Below are positions 26,360-36,261 of a stretch of DNA of 64,000 bases, piece after piece. Below the pieces are notes generated by a model. That model had not been told where the DNA came from, searched no databases, and saw only the letters and a program-made list of their open reading frames with translations. The stretch's first letter is position 1. Each line of letters starts with the position of its first letter. The position numbers were made by a program, and so were the translations under genes. This stretch comes from Clostridium thermobutyricum DSM 4928 (lineage in GTDB: Bacteria > Bacillota > Clostridia > Clostridiales > Clostridiaceae): positions 145,031 through 209,030 of the forward strand of contig NZ_LTAY01000059.1 of NCBI RefSeq assembly GCF_002050515.1, in the 5' to 3' direction.

Positions 26360-27367
26360 GTGAAGAGAAGTAAGGGGAAGATGTTAATAAATTTAATATT
26401 GATTAATATGGTTATTCTAATAGGATGTAGTAGTGTAAAAGGAGAAGAAAAAGAGATACGGATAGGGGTTACTTTATATAATCAAGAAGATATTTTTGTA
26501 TCATCTATATCAAAAGCTATTAAAGAAAAAGCTAAAGAAATTGAAGAGGAAGATGGAATAAGGATAGTAGTTGATTTATTAGATGCAAAAGTAAATATGT
26601 TTGAACAAAACAATCAAGTGGAAAATCTGATAAAACAAAAATACGATGTTATTTGTGTAAATATAGTAGATAGAACAGTAAGTGCAACTATTATAGATAA
26701 ATGTAAAAAGGCTAACATACCTTTAATATTTTTTAATAGAGAAATTGTAGAAGATGATATGAAGAGATGGGATAAAGTGTATTATGTAGGAACTCAAGCT
26801 AAAGAAGCTGGACAAATGCAAGGGGAAATAGTAATAGATAAATATAAAAATAATAAAAGTAGTGTAGATAAGAATAATGATGGAAAAATTCAATATGCAA
26901 TTTTAGAGGGAGAGCAAGGGCATCAAGATACAACCTTAAGGACTGAATATTGTATAAAAACTTTATACAATGAAGGGATAGAATTAGAGAAGTTGGATAG
27001 TGAAACAGGAGATTGGAGACAAACTAATGCTCAAATAATTATGAAGGACTGGTTAGATAAGTATGAAGAAAAAATAGAAGTTATTTTTAGCAATAATGAT
27101 GAAATGGCGATTGGGGCAAGTGAAGAAATAGAAAGATTTAATAAAAAAAATAAAAGAAACTATAAACCAGTAATTATAGGAGTAGATGGAACTGAAGAAG
27201 GATTGAAAGCTATAAAGGATGGCAATTTAACAGGTACTGTCATAAGTGATGCAAAAGAACAAGGAATTAATATTTTAGAAATAGCATATGAGCTTTCTAT
27301 AGGTGAAGAAGTAAATATAGATAAAAATATTTTGAGAATTCCTCATAGAAAAGTAGTTAATGATTAA
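26360..27367 (+). CDS. second MglB-like galactose-binding lipoprotein, probable sensor
   Basis: A 335-aa lipoprotein (lipobox ILIGC, cysteine ~23), homologous to MglB. GTG start with GGAGGG ribosome site, 22 nt after the RbsB-like gene. It keeps the calcium loop DKNNDGKIQ. Unlike the operon MglB, it keeps the canonical ligand residues: DIF for D14/F16, FNRE for N91, GHQDTTLR for H152/D154/R158, GDWRQ for W183, SNND for N211 and GVDG for D236; only N256 is changed (Ser). There is no transporter beside it, so it probably reports galactose or glucose to the kinase, though it could share MglAC. Confidence 0.85.
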   Translation: MKRSKGKMLINLILINMVILIGCSSVKGEEKEIRIGVTLYNQEDIFVSSISKAIKEKAKEIEEEDGIRIVVDLLDAKVNMFEQNNQVENLIKQKYDVICVNIVDRTVSATIIDKCKKANIPLIFFNREIVEDDMKRWDKVYYVGTQAKEAGQMQGEIVIDKYKNNKSSVDKNNDGKIQYAILEGEQGHQDTTLRTEYCIKTLYNEGIELEKLDSETGDWRQTNAQIIMKDWLDKYEEKIEVIFSNNDEMAIGASEEIERFNKKNKRNYKPVIIGVDGTEEGLKAIKDGNLTGTVISDAKEQGINILEIAYELSIGEEVNIDKNILRIPHRKVVND

Positions 27368-27488
27368 AAATTAAAATAAAGGAGAAAATTTCTTTAAGAA
27401 GTTTAAAAATAATTATTTAAAATAAGGGCAGAAAATATTTATTATAAGTTTTAAATTTTATATTAAAAAGAGACTAGGTTAATATAAC

Positions 27489-27538
27489 TTAGCTTCAGAC
27501 TGCTGACACTTTGTCAACAGTCTGAAGCTATTTTTTTA
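27489..27538 (+). terminator. terminator of the sensor cluster
   Basis: A 19-bp hairpin (27490-27508 with 27512-27530, one mismatch) with a 3-nt loop and seven Ts. Confidence 0.9.
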
Positions 27539-27635
27539 TCTTATAAAAGTATAAAATTTAAAAGAAAAAAATTTCAATATAGGTTAATAATTTGTAACTT
27601 ATTAGATAAGACTATATTAATAAGAAGTAAAAAGT

Positions 27636-27667
27636 GATAAATTTATAATTGGATAAATTTATAATTG
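27636..27667 (+). repeat. perfect tandem direct repeat upstream of the OmpR-type regulator gene
   Basis: GATAAATTTATAATTG occurs twice head to tail (27636-27651, 27652-27667), followed by a partial third copy-like TAAATTTACAATT. It ends 61 nt before the regulator start. OmpR/PhoB-family regulators bind direct repeats, so an autoregulatory site is plausible. Confidence 0.55.
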
Positions 27668-27728
27668 TAAATTTACAATTTAAATTTAATGTTTATAAAA
27701 GAAAAGTAAAATATGGAGGTGCCAAAAT

Positions 27729-28415
27729 ATGGATGGTGTTTTAGGAAAAGTTCTAATCGTAGATGATGATGAAAATATCTGCGAGGTTATAAATATGTAT
27801 GTTAAGAGTGCAGGATATGATACTAAGGTTGCAAATAATGGTAAAGAAGCTGAGGAAATATTCTTAGAGTATAAGCCAGACATTGTATTATTAGATGTTA
27901 TGATCCCAAGCATAGATGGAATAGATGTTTTAAAATGGATTAGAAAAGAAGGAACTACACCTGTAATAATGTTAACTGCTAAAGGTGATACTTTTGATAA
28001 AGTTTTAGCTTTAGAGTTAGGCGCAGATGATTACATAGTTAAACCTTTCGAACCAAAGGAATTATTAGCAAGAGTTAAAGCTGTAATGAGAAGATATACA
28101 GCAGATAATACTAATAAAGAAGTTATTCAATATAATGATTTAACTATAGATGCAAATTCATATAGAGTTATATATAAAAATAGTGAAATAAAAATGCCAC
28201 CTAAAGAGTTTGAATTACTTTATTATTTAGCATGTAATAAAAATAGAGTTTTCACAAGAGAACAATTATTATGTGAAGTATGGGGATATGATTATCCAGG
28301 TGATTCAAGAACAGTAGACGTTCACGTAAAAAGATTAAGAGAAAAACTTCATTCAGGAGACACTTGGCAAATAGAAACTGTTTGGGGGGTTGGTTATAAA
28401 TTCGAGGTGAAATAA
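27729..28415 (+). CDS. OmpR-family response regulator
   Basis: DNA-binding response regulator of 228 aa. Receiver domain ~6-118 with acidic residues in VDDDEN, phosphoacceptor D56 (LLDVMIP) and the conserved Lys in KPFEPKEL. The winged-helix domain ~130-226 contains REQLLCEVWGYDYPGDSRTVDVHVKRLREKL. GGAGGTG ribosome site. Two nt before the kinase gene, whose ribosome site lies in its last codons. It probably controls its own operon through the direct repeats upstream. The regulated function is unknown. Confidence 0.93.
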   Translation: MDGVLGKVLIVDDDENICEVINMYVKSAGYDTKVANNGKEAEEIFLEYKPDIVLLDVMIPSIDGIDVLKWIRKEGTTPVIMLTAKGDTFDKVLALELGADDYIVKPFEPKELLARVKAVMRRYTADNTNKEVIQYNDLTIDANSYRVIYKNSEIKMPPKEFELLYYLACNKNRVFTREQLLCEVWGYDYPGDSRTVDVHVKRLREKLHSGDTWQIETVWGVGYKFEVK

Positions 28416-28417
28416 TT

Positions 28418-29836
28418 ATGAAAAAAACTAGCTTAGTATATAAGCTTATCATAACATTTACTTTGATTTTAGCAGCTACATCAATACTAGTAGCAGGTAC
28501 TCTATCAATTTGGTTTAAAAGTTATTATTTTAATCAAAAGAAAGAAGAGTTTAATAGCCAAAGCACAATTATAGAAAATGCAGCAATAACATATTTGACT
28601 TTAGATAGTAGTTCAAATCTATCTACTTTAAAAAATGTAATGGATTTTGTTAGTAAGTCAGTAAATGCAGATATTTTGATAGCTGATCAGATAGGTTATA
28701 CTTATGCGGTTTCGAGTGTAAGTCATGAAGATTACAAGTTTTCTAATTTAAATATACCTGAAAAGGAAATGAATATTTTAAAACAAGGAAAATCCATTGT
28801 ATATAATAATATAAAAGGTAACGATGGAAATGAATATGTATATATGACACCTATATTTAAAGGAGCTTCTTTTAGTGGAATAATTGTAATGATTGCTCCT
28901 TTGAGCAGCATAAATTCATCTTTAATAAAGGCAAATGAAGTAATTTGGCTTACTGCGTTTGTTGCTATAATTATTGGAGCAATAATTGTTTATTTTTATG
29001 CAAAGAAAAGGTTAATTGAGCCTATTGATAAAATAAAAACAGCAGCTAGAAGAATTGCTAGAGGTGAAGTTAATGAAGAAATATCAGTTACATCAAATGA
29101 TGAAATTGGTGAACTTGCAGATTCTTTCAATGTAATGGCAGAATCGTTAAAAACTGTAGATGAAAATAGGAAAGCCTTTATATCAAATGTTTCTCATGAA
29201 TTAAGATCTCCTATAACATCAATAAAAGGATTTATATCAGGTATATTAGATGGTGTAATTCCTAGAGATAAAGAGGGGTACTATTTAAAAATAGTTTATG
29301 ATGAAACGGAAAGATTATCTAGACTTATAAATGATTTACTTGATATATCTACTATGGAAACAGGAAAATTAAAATTAAATCTTCAAGAAATAGATATAAG
29401 TAATATGATTAGACAATGTCTAGCTAAGTTTGAAGGAATAATAAAAGAGAATGGCTTTAATGTTGATGTAACATTAGAAATGGCCCATCAGTATGTATAT
29501 GCAGATAACGATAGATTGATACAAGTTATAACAAATTTAATTGATAATGCATTAAAATATGGTTATGAAAATGGTAATATAAAGATAAATACTAAATCAA
29601 AAGGTGATAAAGTTTATATTAGTATATATAATGACGGACCAACACTTACTAAAGAGCAAACAGTGAAAATTTGGGATAGATTCTACAAAGCTGATATATC
29701 TAGAACTAATAAGGTAAGTACTGGATTAGGTTTACCTATAGTAAGACTTATATTATCAGAACATGGAGAAGATATTTGGGTGGAAAACTGTAAAGACCAA
29801 GGAGTTGTATTTACATTTACATTAAAAAAAGTATAA
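28418..29836 (+). CDS. sensor histidine kinase with HAMP domain
   Basis: A 472-aa membrane kinase: membrane segments ~9-32 and ~174-194 enclose a ~140-residue extracellular sensor with PAS/Cache-like character (NADILIADQIGYTYAVSS). Then HAMP (~195-248), HisKA with H260 in FISNVSHELRSPITS, and HATPase_c with NLIDNALKYG, the G-box and STGLGLPIVRLI. Coupled to the regulator gene before it. The next gene, an HtrA-like protein without catalytic residues, starts 16 nt later and is probably in the same operon. Confidence 0.93.
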   Translation: MKKTSLVYKLIITFTLILAATSILVAGTLSIWFKSYYFNQKKEEFNSQSTIIENAAITYLTLDSSSNLSTLKNVMDFVSKSVNADILIADQIGYTYAVSSVSHEDYKFSNLNIPEKEMNILKQGKSIVYNNIKGNDGNEYVYMTPIFKGASFSGIIVMIAPLSSINSSLIKANEVIWLTAFVAIIIGAIIVYFYAKKRLIEPIDKIKTAARRIARGEVNEEISVTSNDEIGELADSFNVMAESLKTVDENRKAFISNVSHELRSPITSIKGFISGILDGVIPRDKEGYYLKIVYDETERLSRLINDLLDISTMETGKLKLNLQEIDISNMIRQCLAKFEGIIKENGFNVDVTLEMAHQYVYADNDRLIQVITNLIDNALKYGYENGNIKINTKSKGDKVYISIYNDGPTLTKEQTVKIWDRFYKADISRTNKVSTGLGLPIVRLILSEHGEDIWVENCKDQGVVFTFTLKKV

Positions 29837-29852
29837 ATGTTTGGTGGTAAGG

Positions 29853-30923
29853 ATGAGTATTAATACTAAAAAAACGGAAAAACGACAAGGGAAAATAAAT
29901 ATAAAAAATAAAACACCTTTGTTTACCAGAAATAACTTATATATTTTTATAATAATAATTGTAACAGCTATAATTACTGGAGTAGTAACGACTGAATATG
30001 TAAAAAATAAAGTAAGTAATTTAGTTAATAATGCAGTAAATTCTTCTGAAAGTAATAATATAACAGCGAATATTATAAAACAAGTCAGTCCTTCACTAGT
30101 TACAATAGGATCTTCACAAGAAGAGTTGAGTACAATAGAAGTAAATCCTAATAATACTACAGGAGTAGTAATAAGCAAAGAGGGATTAATTATAACAAGT
30201 TATGACTTTATAAAAAATATGAAAGATATTTATGTTAAGCTACCTGCTAAAGGAGTTAAAGCTGAAAAAGCAGTTTTATTAGGATATGATAAAGATACAG
30301 GAATAGCAGTTCTTAAAATTAACGGAAAAAATTTAACTCCAATATCATATTCAAATCAGTTAAGTTATAAAACTGGGGATGCAGTTGAGTCTATGGGAAA
30401 TGCAACAGGGGATAATTATATTGGAATGATAACTCCAGGAGTAATAACTTCAACAAATTACTCTATAAAAATAGATGGAGAAAGATATAGTATAATTCAA
30501 ACTAATGCAATAATGGATTCACAAAACTATGGAGGAGTACTTTGTAATTCAAAAGGACAAATGATAGGATTTAATAGTGAGTATTTAACTAAGAAATATA
30601 ATTTAGATGGATTATATTTTGCAATTGGAAATGATGCAGTTGTTAAGAGTGTTCAGGATATATTAAATCAATCTAATGTTCTTGGAGTTGAAGGAGCAGA
30701 GTTAGATAATAAAACTGGATTCTATATTTCAAATATAGGTGAAGGTAGTCCAGCACAAAAGGCTGGATTAAAAGCAACTGATATAATAAAATCAGTTGAT
30801 GGAAAAGATATGGATAGTTTAGAAGATTTTTATACATCTGTAAAAGGATTGAAAAAAGGTGAAAATATAAAACTTGATATTCTAAGAGATGGAAAATCTA
30901 AAGAAGTTAATATAACCATTTAA
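29853..30923 (+). CDS. catalytically dead HtrA-like (S1C) PDZ protein
   Basis: A 356-aa membrane-anchored protein with the DegP/HtrA layout: cytoplasmic N-terminus, one membrane segment (~30-48), trypsin-like domain ~72-270 and PDZ domain ~275-355 (NIGEGSPAQKAGLKATDIIKSVDG). The fold landmarks are present, but all three triad positions are replaced. The His of TNNHVV is D118 (TSYDFI), the Asp of DLAVLK is G150 (TGIAVLK) and the Ser of GNSGGP is Y226 (QNYGGV). Start chosen at the ATG at 29853 after GGTGG; an upstream TTG lacks a ribosome site. It follows the histidine kinase by 16 nt, so a signalling or scaffold role is likelier than proteolysis. Confidence 0.85.
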   Translation: MSINTKKTEKRQGKINIKNKTPLFTRNNLYIFIIIIVTAIITGVVTTEYVKNKVSNLVNNAVNSSESNNITANIIKQVSPSLVTIGSSQEELSTIEVNPNNTTGVVISKEGLIITSYDFIKNMKDIYVKLPAKGVKAEKAVLLGYDKDTGIAVLKINGKNLTPISYSNQLSYKTGDAVESMGNATGDNYIGMITPGVITSTNYSIKIDGERYSIIQTNAIMDSQNYGGVLCNSKGQMIGFNSEYLTKKYNLDGLYFAIGNDAVVKSVQDILNQSNVLGVEGAELDNKTGFYISNIGEGSPAQKAGLKATDIIKSVDGKDMDSLEDFYTSVKGLKKGENIKLDILRDGKSKEVNITI

Positions 30924-30958
30924 TAAAGAGGCTTTTTTTAAAGTCTCTTTATTATTGT
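30922..30958 (+). terminator. terminator after the HtrA-like gene
   Basis: Stem AATAAAGAG / CTCTTTATT around a T-rich loop, followed by more T/A; separates the inserted region from pth. Confidence 0.8.
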
Positions 30959-31055
30959 TAAAATTTAGTATAATATTATAGAGTGATTTGAATTATAGTA
31001 TAATTAGTGATAAATAAGTGAAATACTAAGTAAATAAATTACAAGGAGATAGCAT

Positions 31056-31631
31056 ATGTTTTTAATAATAGGACTAGGAAATATAGGAGAAAAATACGAT
31101 AATACTAGACATAATATAGGCTTCGATGCTATTGATAAAATTGCAGAAGTGTATAATATTAGTATAAATAGGAAAAAATTTAAAGGTGAATATGGAGAAG
31201 GTTTTATAGGTGGAGAAAAGACTTTAATAATAAAACCTACTACATTTATGAATCTAAGTGGGGAGTGTGTTAGAGAGGTTATAGATTTTTATAAATTAAC
31301 AAATGAAGATATTTTAGTTATTTATGATGATATAAGCTTAGACGTAGGAAAACTTAGAATAAGAGAAAAAGGAAGTGCCGGTGGACATAATGGTATAAAA
31401 AGTATCATAAGTCATTTAGGTACAGATCAATTTTCAAGAATTAAAATAGGAGTAGGACAACCTAAAGATGATTTAGTTAAACATGTTTTAGGAAATTTTT
31501 CTAAAATAGAGAGAGAAATTTTAGATGATAGTTTAGAAGCAGTAGCAAAGGCAGCAGAGACTGTAATTAAAGAAGATACAAAAACTGCTATGAATAAGTT
31601 TAATGGATTTAAACCAAAAGAAATAGTATAG
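31056..31631 (+). CDS. pth: peptidyl-tRNA hydrolase
   Basis: Releases peptides from stalled peptidyl-tRNAs so the tRNA can be recharged. The 191-aa protein shows the family start LGNIGEKYDNTRHNIGFDAID with catalytic H20 region, the FMNLSG motif and the IYDDISLDVGKLRIREKGSAGGHNGIKSII segment. AGGAGA ribosome site before ATG. It begins the conserved pth-mfd-prsA-spoVT block; mfd follows almost directly. Confidence 0.96.
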   Translation: MFLIIGLGNIGEKYDNTRHNIGFDAIDKIAEVYNISINRKKFKGEYGEGFIGGEKTLIIKPTTFMNLSGECVREVIDFYKLTNEDILVIYDDISLDVGKLRIREKGSAGGHNGIKSIISHLGTDQFSRIKIGVGQPKDDLVKHVLGNFSKIEREILDDSLEAVAKAAETVIKEDTKTAMNKFNGFKPKEIV

Positions 31632-31645
31632 AGGTGATGTATGCA

Positions 31646-34600
31646 ATGAGATTAAGGGGTTTAATGGAACCTTTAATAAATAGCACAGAATTTAGTGAAA
31701 TAAAGTCAAATATACAAAACAATAAATTTCCATTAGCTATATATGGTTTATCAGATTCAGGGAGAAGTTATTTTATAAATAGCATCTATGAAGAAGATGA
31801 TAGGCCTTTAGTTGTCATTGCACATAGTGATATGGAAGCTAAAAATATATATGAAGATTTAAGCTTTTATAGCTTAGATGTTTATTATTTTCCAGTAAGA
31901 GAGGTTGTTTTTTATAATATAGATGCTATTTCAGGGGATTTAAGATGGGCTAGACTTAAAGTTATAAAAGAAATTCTTAACACTAAGAAAAAAATAATAG
32001 TAACATCTATAGAAGCATTTGCTTCAAATTATACACCAAGAGAATATTATAAAAATCATATAATTAAGTTAAAAGTTGAAAAAGAGGTAGATTTTAAAGA
32101 AATATCAAGAATTTTAGTTGAAAGTGGATATGAAAGAGTAGAGATGGTAGAAGGTAAAGGGGAATTTGCCTTAAGAGGAGGAATACTAGATGTATTCCCA
32201 ATTGATGAAGAATATCCATATAGAATTGAGCTTTTTGGAGATGAAATTGATTCGATAAGAAGGTTTAATGTTGAATCTCAAAGAAGTATAGATAAAGTTA
32301 AAAAGCTAGAAATATTTCCTGCAAAAGAGATTATTATAGATAATAACATAGTTAAAGAAAGTAGTGAAAAAATAAGAAAAGAGTTAGTTGAATCTGTAAA
32401 TAAAATAAGTGATATAGATTTAAAATCAAAACTTTCATCAACTATAAATAGAAATATAGAAGGTCTAGAAAATTTACTAGGCTTTGAAACTATGGATTCA
32501 TATCTTCCATTTTTCTATGATAAAATGGAATCCTTTTTTGATTATTTAAAAAATTATAGATTTATTTTAGATGATACTGAAAGAAGCATTGGAAAATTAA
32601 ATTCTACTTATATAGAGTTTAGAGAAAACTTTACTATGTTCTTAGAAAAAGGAAATATACTTCCTTCACAAGCAAAGCTTTTAATGGATGAAGAAAAGGT
32701 AATAGAAAAGTTAGAAGCTAGTGAAATAATTACAATGGATATTTTCGCTAAAACAAGAGAATATTTAAAACCACATTCATTAGTTAATTTAAAGCAAATA
32801 ACACTTCATAATTATCAAGGACAGTTAGAAATTCTTATAGAAGAAATTAAAGCTAAAAAAGAATTAGGATATAAGACATTAATACTTTCAGGAACTAGAA
32901 CTAGAGGAGAAAGATTAGTTGATGTTTTAAGAGATAGAGAGATAGAAAGTGTTTATAAAGATGAAGTAGATAATATACAATTTGGAGAAGTTGTAATAAC
33001 ATTTGGCAATCTTTTAAAAGGATTTGAATATCCAGAACAAAAAATTTGTGTTATTTCTGATAAAGAAGTTTTTGGTGAAGCAAAAAGAAAACTTAAAAAG
33101 AAGCCTAAAAACAAAAAAGGTGTAGCAAAAATAACATCTTTTACAGAGCTTAAAATAGGAGATTATGTAGTTCATGTAAATCACGGAGTTGGAGTTTATA
33201 AAGGAATTAAACAAATAGATGTTGGCGGAATAAAGAGAGATTACCTTGATATAGTTTATCAAAAAGGCGATAAACTTTATATTCCAGTTGATCAATTAGA
33301 TTTAGTTCAAAAATATATTGGTGGAGAAGGTAAAGTTCCAAAAGTAAATAAGCTTGGAGGAGCTGAATGGCAAAAGGCCAAACTTAAAGCAAGAAAATCA
33401 ATAAATGAAATTGCACAAGATTTAGTTAAGCTTTATGCAGAAAGATCAACTGTTAAAGGATATAAATATAGTAAAGATACAGAATGGCAAAGACAATTTG
33501 AAGATGAATTTCCACATGAAGAAACTCCAGATCAACTTACATCATTAGCAGAGATAAAAGAAGATATGGAATCTAGCAAAGTAATGGATAGACTTCTTTG
33601 TGGAGATGTTGGATATGGAAAAACAGAGGTTGCAGTTAGGGCAGCATTTAAAGCTATAATGGATAATAAACAAGTAGCATTTTTAGTTCCAACTACTATA
33701 CTTGCAGAACAACATTATAAAAATCTTAAAAAAAGATTTTCAGACTTTCCAGTTAAAATAGATATGATAAGTAGATTTAGAACAGCTAAACAACAAAAAG
33801 CAACTATTCAAGCAGCTAAAGAAGGTAACGTAGATATTCTTATAGGAACTCACAAATTAGTTGCAAAGGATATTCAATTTAAAGATTTAGGACTACTTAT
33901 TATAGATGAAGAGCAAAGATTTGGAGTTAAGCAAAAAGAAAAAATAAAATCTTTAAAGAAAAATATAGATGTATTAACACTTAGTGCTACGCCAATACCA
34001 AGAACACTTCATATGTCTTTAACTGGGGCGAGAGATATTTCTGTAATAGAAACACCTCCAGAGGAAAGATATCCAATTCAAACTTATGTTATAGAACAGA
34101 ATGACCAACTTGTAAGAGATGCAATAATAAGAGAAATGAATAGAGGAGGTCAAGTATTTTTTGTATATAACAGAGTTGAAAATATAGAAAAAATGGCAGC
34201 TTATATTAAAGATCTTGTTCCAGAAGCAAGAGTAACTTTTGCTCATGGAAGAATGACAGAAAGACAATTAGAAACTGAAATGATGAATTTTGTGGATAAT
34301 CAATTTGATGTTCTTGTATGCACAACTATTATAGAAACTGGTATTGATATGCCTAATGTTAATACTATAATAGTTTGGGATGCTGATAAAATGGGACTTT
34401 CACAGTTATATCAATTAAGAGGAAGAGTTGGAAGAACTAATAAGATAGCTTATGCATATCTTTTATACACAAAAGATAAAGTATTAACAGAAGTTGCTGA
34501 AAAAAGATTAAAGGCACTTAAAGATTTTACTGAACTTGGTTCTGGTTTTAAGATAGCTATGAGAGACTTAGAAATAAGAGGAGCAGGGAATATGATGGGA

Positions 34601-35158
34601 TCTTCGCAACATGGGCATATGGCAACTATAGGATATGATCTTTATTGTAGAATGTTAGAAGATACTATTAAACTTATAAAAGGTGAAATATCAAAAGAAC
34701 CAGTTGAAACAACAGTAGATATTAAGGTTGATGCATTTATTCCAAGTGGATATATAGAAGATGAAAATCTTAAAATTGAAGTTTATAAGAAAATTGCGGC
34801 TATTGAAAGTATAGATGATTATATGGAAATAAAAGATGAATTAGAAGATAGATATTCAGAAATACCTGATAGTGTTTATAATCTTATGGATATAGCTTAT
34901 ATTAAAAGTAAAGCTAAACTTTTAGGAGTTGAAGAAATAAAAGAAACACCTAAAGGAATAATATTTAAGTTTGTAGAAAATGATAAAGATTATATAGAAG
35001 TATTTAAAGCTATATCTGATAAATATAAAGATAAATTTGTTCTTAAATTTGGGCAAAGTCCAGAATTTTATTTTAAGCAAAGCAGTATAAAAAAAGAAGA
35101 TACATTGGCATTCTTTAAAGAAATGTTTGATAATATTATAAAAGTAATAAATATGTAA
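31646..35158 (+). CDS. mfd: transcription-repair coupling factor
   Basis: ATP-driven DNA translocase that removes RNA polymerase stalled at lesions and recruits UvrA. The ~1170-aa length is typical. It has the UvrB-homology N-terminal domain (~1-350), the CarD-like RNA polymerase-interacting domain (~497-560, [23 protein letters not shown]), and the superfamily 2 helicase core with Walker [10 protein letters not shown] at ~653-661 and DEEQ in [14 protein letters not shown]-terminal domain ends it. I start at the ATG at 31646, since the GTG/ATG upstream lie within the GAGGTGAT ribosome site. Confidence 0.96.
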   Translation: MRLRGLMEPLINSTEFSEIKSNIQNNKFPLAIYGLSDSGRSYFINSIYEEDDRPLVVIAHSDMEAKNIYEDLSFYSLDVYYFPVREVVFYNIDAISGDLRWARLKVIKEILNTKKKIIVTSIEAFASNYTPREYYKNHIIKLKVEKEVDFKEISRILVESGYERVEMVEGKGEFALRGGILDVFPIDEEYPYRIELFGDEIDSIRRFNVESQRSIDKVKKLEIFPAKEIIIDNNIVKESSEKIRKELVESVNKISDIDLKSKLSSTINRNIEGLENLLGFETMDSYLPFFYDKMESFFDYLKNYRFILDDTERSIGKLNSTYIEFRENFTMFLEKGNILPSQAKLLMDEEKVIEKLEASEIITMDIFAKTREYLKPHSLVNLKQITLHNYQGQLEILIEEIKAKKELGYKTLILSGTRTRGERLVDVLRDREIESVYKDEVDNIQFGEVVITFGNLLKGFEYPEQKICVISDKEVFGEAKRKLKKKPKNKKGVAKITSFTELKIGDYVVHVNHGVGVYKGIKQIDVGGIKRDYLDIVYQKGDKLYIPVDQLDLVQKYIGGEGKVPKVNKLGGAEWQKAKLKARKSINEIAQDLVKLYAERSTVKGYKYSKDTEWQRQFEDEFPHEETPDQLTSLAEIKEDMESSKVMDRLLCGDVGYGKTEVAVRAAFKAIMDNKQVAFLVPTTILAEQHYKNLKKRFSDFPVKIDMISRFRTAKQQKATIQAAKEGNVDILIGTHKLVAKDIQFKDLGLLIIDEEQRFGVKQKEKIKSLKKNIDVLTLSATPIPRTLHMSLTGARDISVIETPPEERYPIQTYVIEQNDQLVRDAIIREMNRGGQVFFVYNRVENIEKMAAYIKDLVPEARVTFAHGRMTERQLETEMMNFVDNQFDVLVCTTIIETGIDMPNVNTIIVWDADKMGLSQLYQLRGRVGRTNKIAYAYLLYTKDKVLTEVAEKRLKALKDFTELGSGFKIAMRDLEIRGAGNMMGSSQHGHMATIGYDLYCRMLEDTIKLIKGEISKEPVETTVDIKVDAFIPSGYIEDENLKIEVYKKIAAIESIDDYMEIKDELEDRYSEIPDSVYNLMDIAYIKSKAKLLGVEEIKETPKGIIFKFVENDKDYIEVFKAISDKYKDKFVLKFGQSPEFYFKQSSIKKEDTLAFFKEMFDNIIKVINM

Positions 35159-35247
35159 AGTTTCTTGAATTGAATTAATGTAATAATATTGATATACTAA
35201 GAAGAACATGTGAACAATGAAAATTTTAAGTAAAGTGAGGTAGAAAC

Positions 35248-36261
35248 GTGGGTAAAGTTAAAAGTTTAGTTGCAATCGGAATAGTTGCTTTAGTAAGTTT
35301 ATCTATTGTTGGTTGTAAAATGGTACAAAAAACTCCAGAGGCAATTCAAAAAGAAGTGTTAGCTAAAGTCGGAGATCAAAAAATAACAAGAGGTGATCTT
35401 GATAAAGCTATGGCACCATTGCTTGCACAAGTTAAAAAGCAATACGGCGATAACTTTATGGATAATGCATCAGTTAAACAACAATATATAGAGGCTGAAA
35501 CAGAGCAATTAAATGGTATGGTAGACCAAGCGATAGTACTTCAAGAAGCAGTTAAATTAAAGACTGTTCCAAGTGATGCTGATCTTCAAAAACAAATAGA
35601 TGAAAGAATAAAATTCATGGAACAAATGTATGGTGGTCAAGAAGGTTACCAAAATGCGCTTAAACAAGCAGGTTTAACTCAAGAAGAGTTCCAAAAACAA
35701 ATTAAAGATCAAATAATAATAAATAATACATTAGAAAACTATGTTTACAAAGATATAAAAGTAACTGATCAACAAGCTCAAGATTACTATAATAAAAATA
35801 AAATGGAATTTACAACTAAAGATTCAGGAGCTGATGTTTCTCACATATTAGTTAAAACTAAAGAAGAAGCAGAAAAAATAGAAGCAGATCTTAAAAAAGA
35901 CAATGGTAAGAACTTCGCAGAACTTGCTAAGCAATACAGCCAAGATCCAGGTTCAAAAGATAAAGGTGGAAGCTTAGGATTCGTAAATTATGATTCAACT
36001 CAATTAGTTCAACCATTTATGCAAGCATTAAGAACATTAACTAAGAATGGTGAAATTTCACAACCAGTTCAAAGTCAATACGGATGGCATATAATTAAAG
36101 TTGAAAATGTTAAATTAGCATTCCAACCATTCAAAGATGTTCAAAAACAAATCATAGAACAATTAACTCAACAACAACAACAAACTAAATTAAATACAGA
36201 TTTAGAAAATTGGAAAAAAGATTTAAATGTAAAAATTTATACAGATAAATTAAATAAATAA
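35248..36261 (+). CDS. prsA: foldase lipoprotein PrsA, parvulin-type peptidyl-prolyl isomerase
   Basis: Lipid-anchored extracytoplasmic chaperone that helps secreted proteins fold after export. GTG start; signal peptide with lipobox SIVGC (cysteine ~26). Residues ~40-190 form the SurA-like chaperone region; the parvulin domain spans ~193-290 (ADVSHILVKTKEEAEKI ... QYGWHIIKVENV). The C-terminal tail is Gln-rich. Length 337 aa is normal. Located between mfd and spoVT as in other clostridia and ended by tandem terminators. Confidence 0.93.
   Translation: MGKVKSLVAIGIVALVSLSIVGCKMVQKTPEAIQKEVLAKVGDQKITRGDLDKAMAPLLAQVKKQYGDNFMDNASVKQQYIEAETEQLNGMVDQAIVLQEAVKLKTVPSDADLQKQIDERIKFMEQMYGGQEGYQNALKQAGLTQEEFQKQIKDQIIINNTLENYVYKDIKVTDQQAQDYYNKNKMEFTTKDSGADVSHILVKTKEEAEKIEADLKKDNGKNFAELAKQYSQDPGSKDKGGSLGFVNYDSTQLVQPFMQALRTLTKNGEISQPVQSQYGWHIIKVENVKLAFQPFKDVQKQIIEQLTQQQQQTKLNTDLENWKKDLNVKIYTDKLNK

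Larger units (their letters stand above)
27368..27728. other. intergenic interval before the OmpR-type pair
   Basis: Holds the sensor-cluster terminator (27489-27538), then AT-rich DNA with the 16-bp tandem repeat, a TATAAA-type element near 27695 and the GGAGGTG ribosome site of the next gene. No gene seen. Confidence 0.75.
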
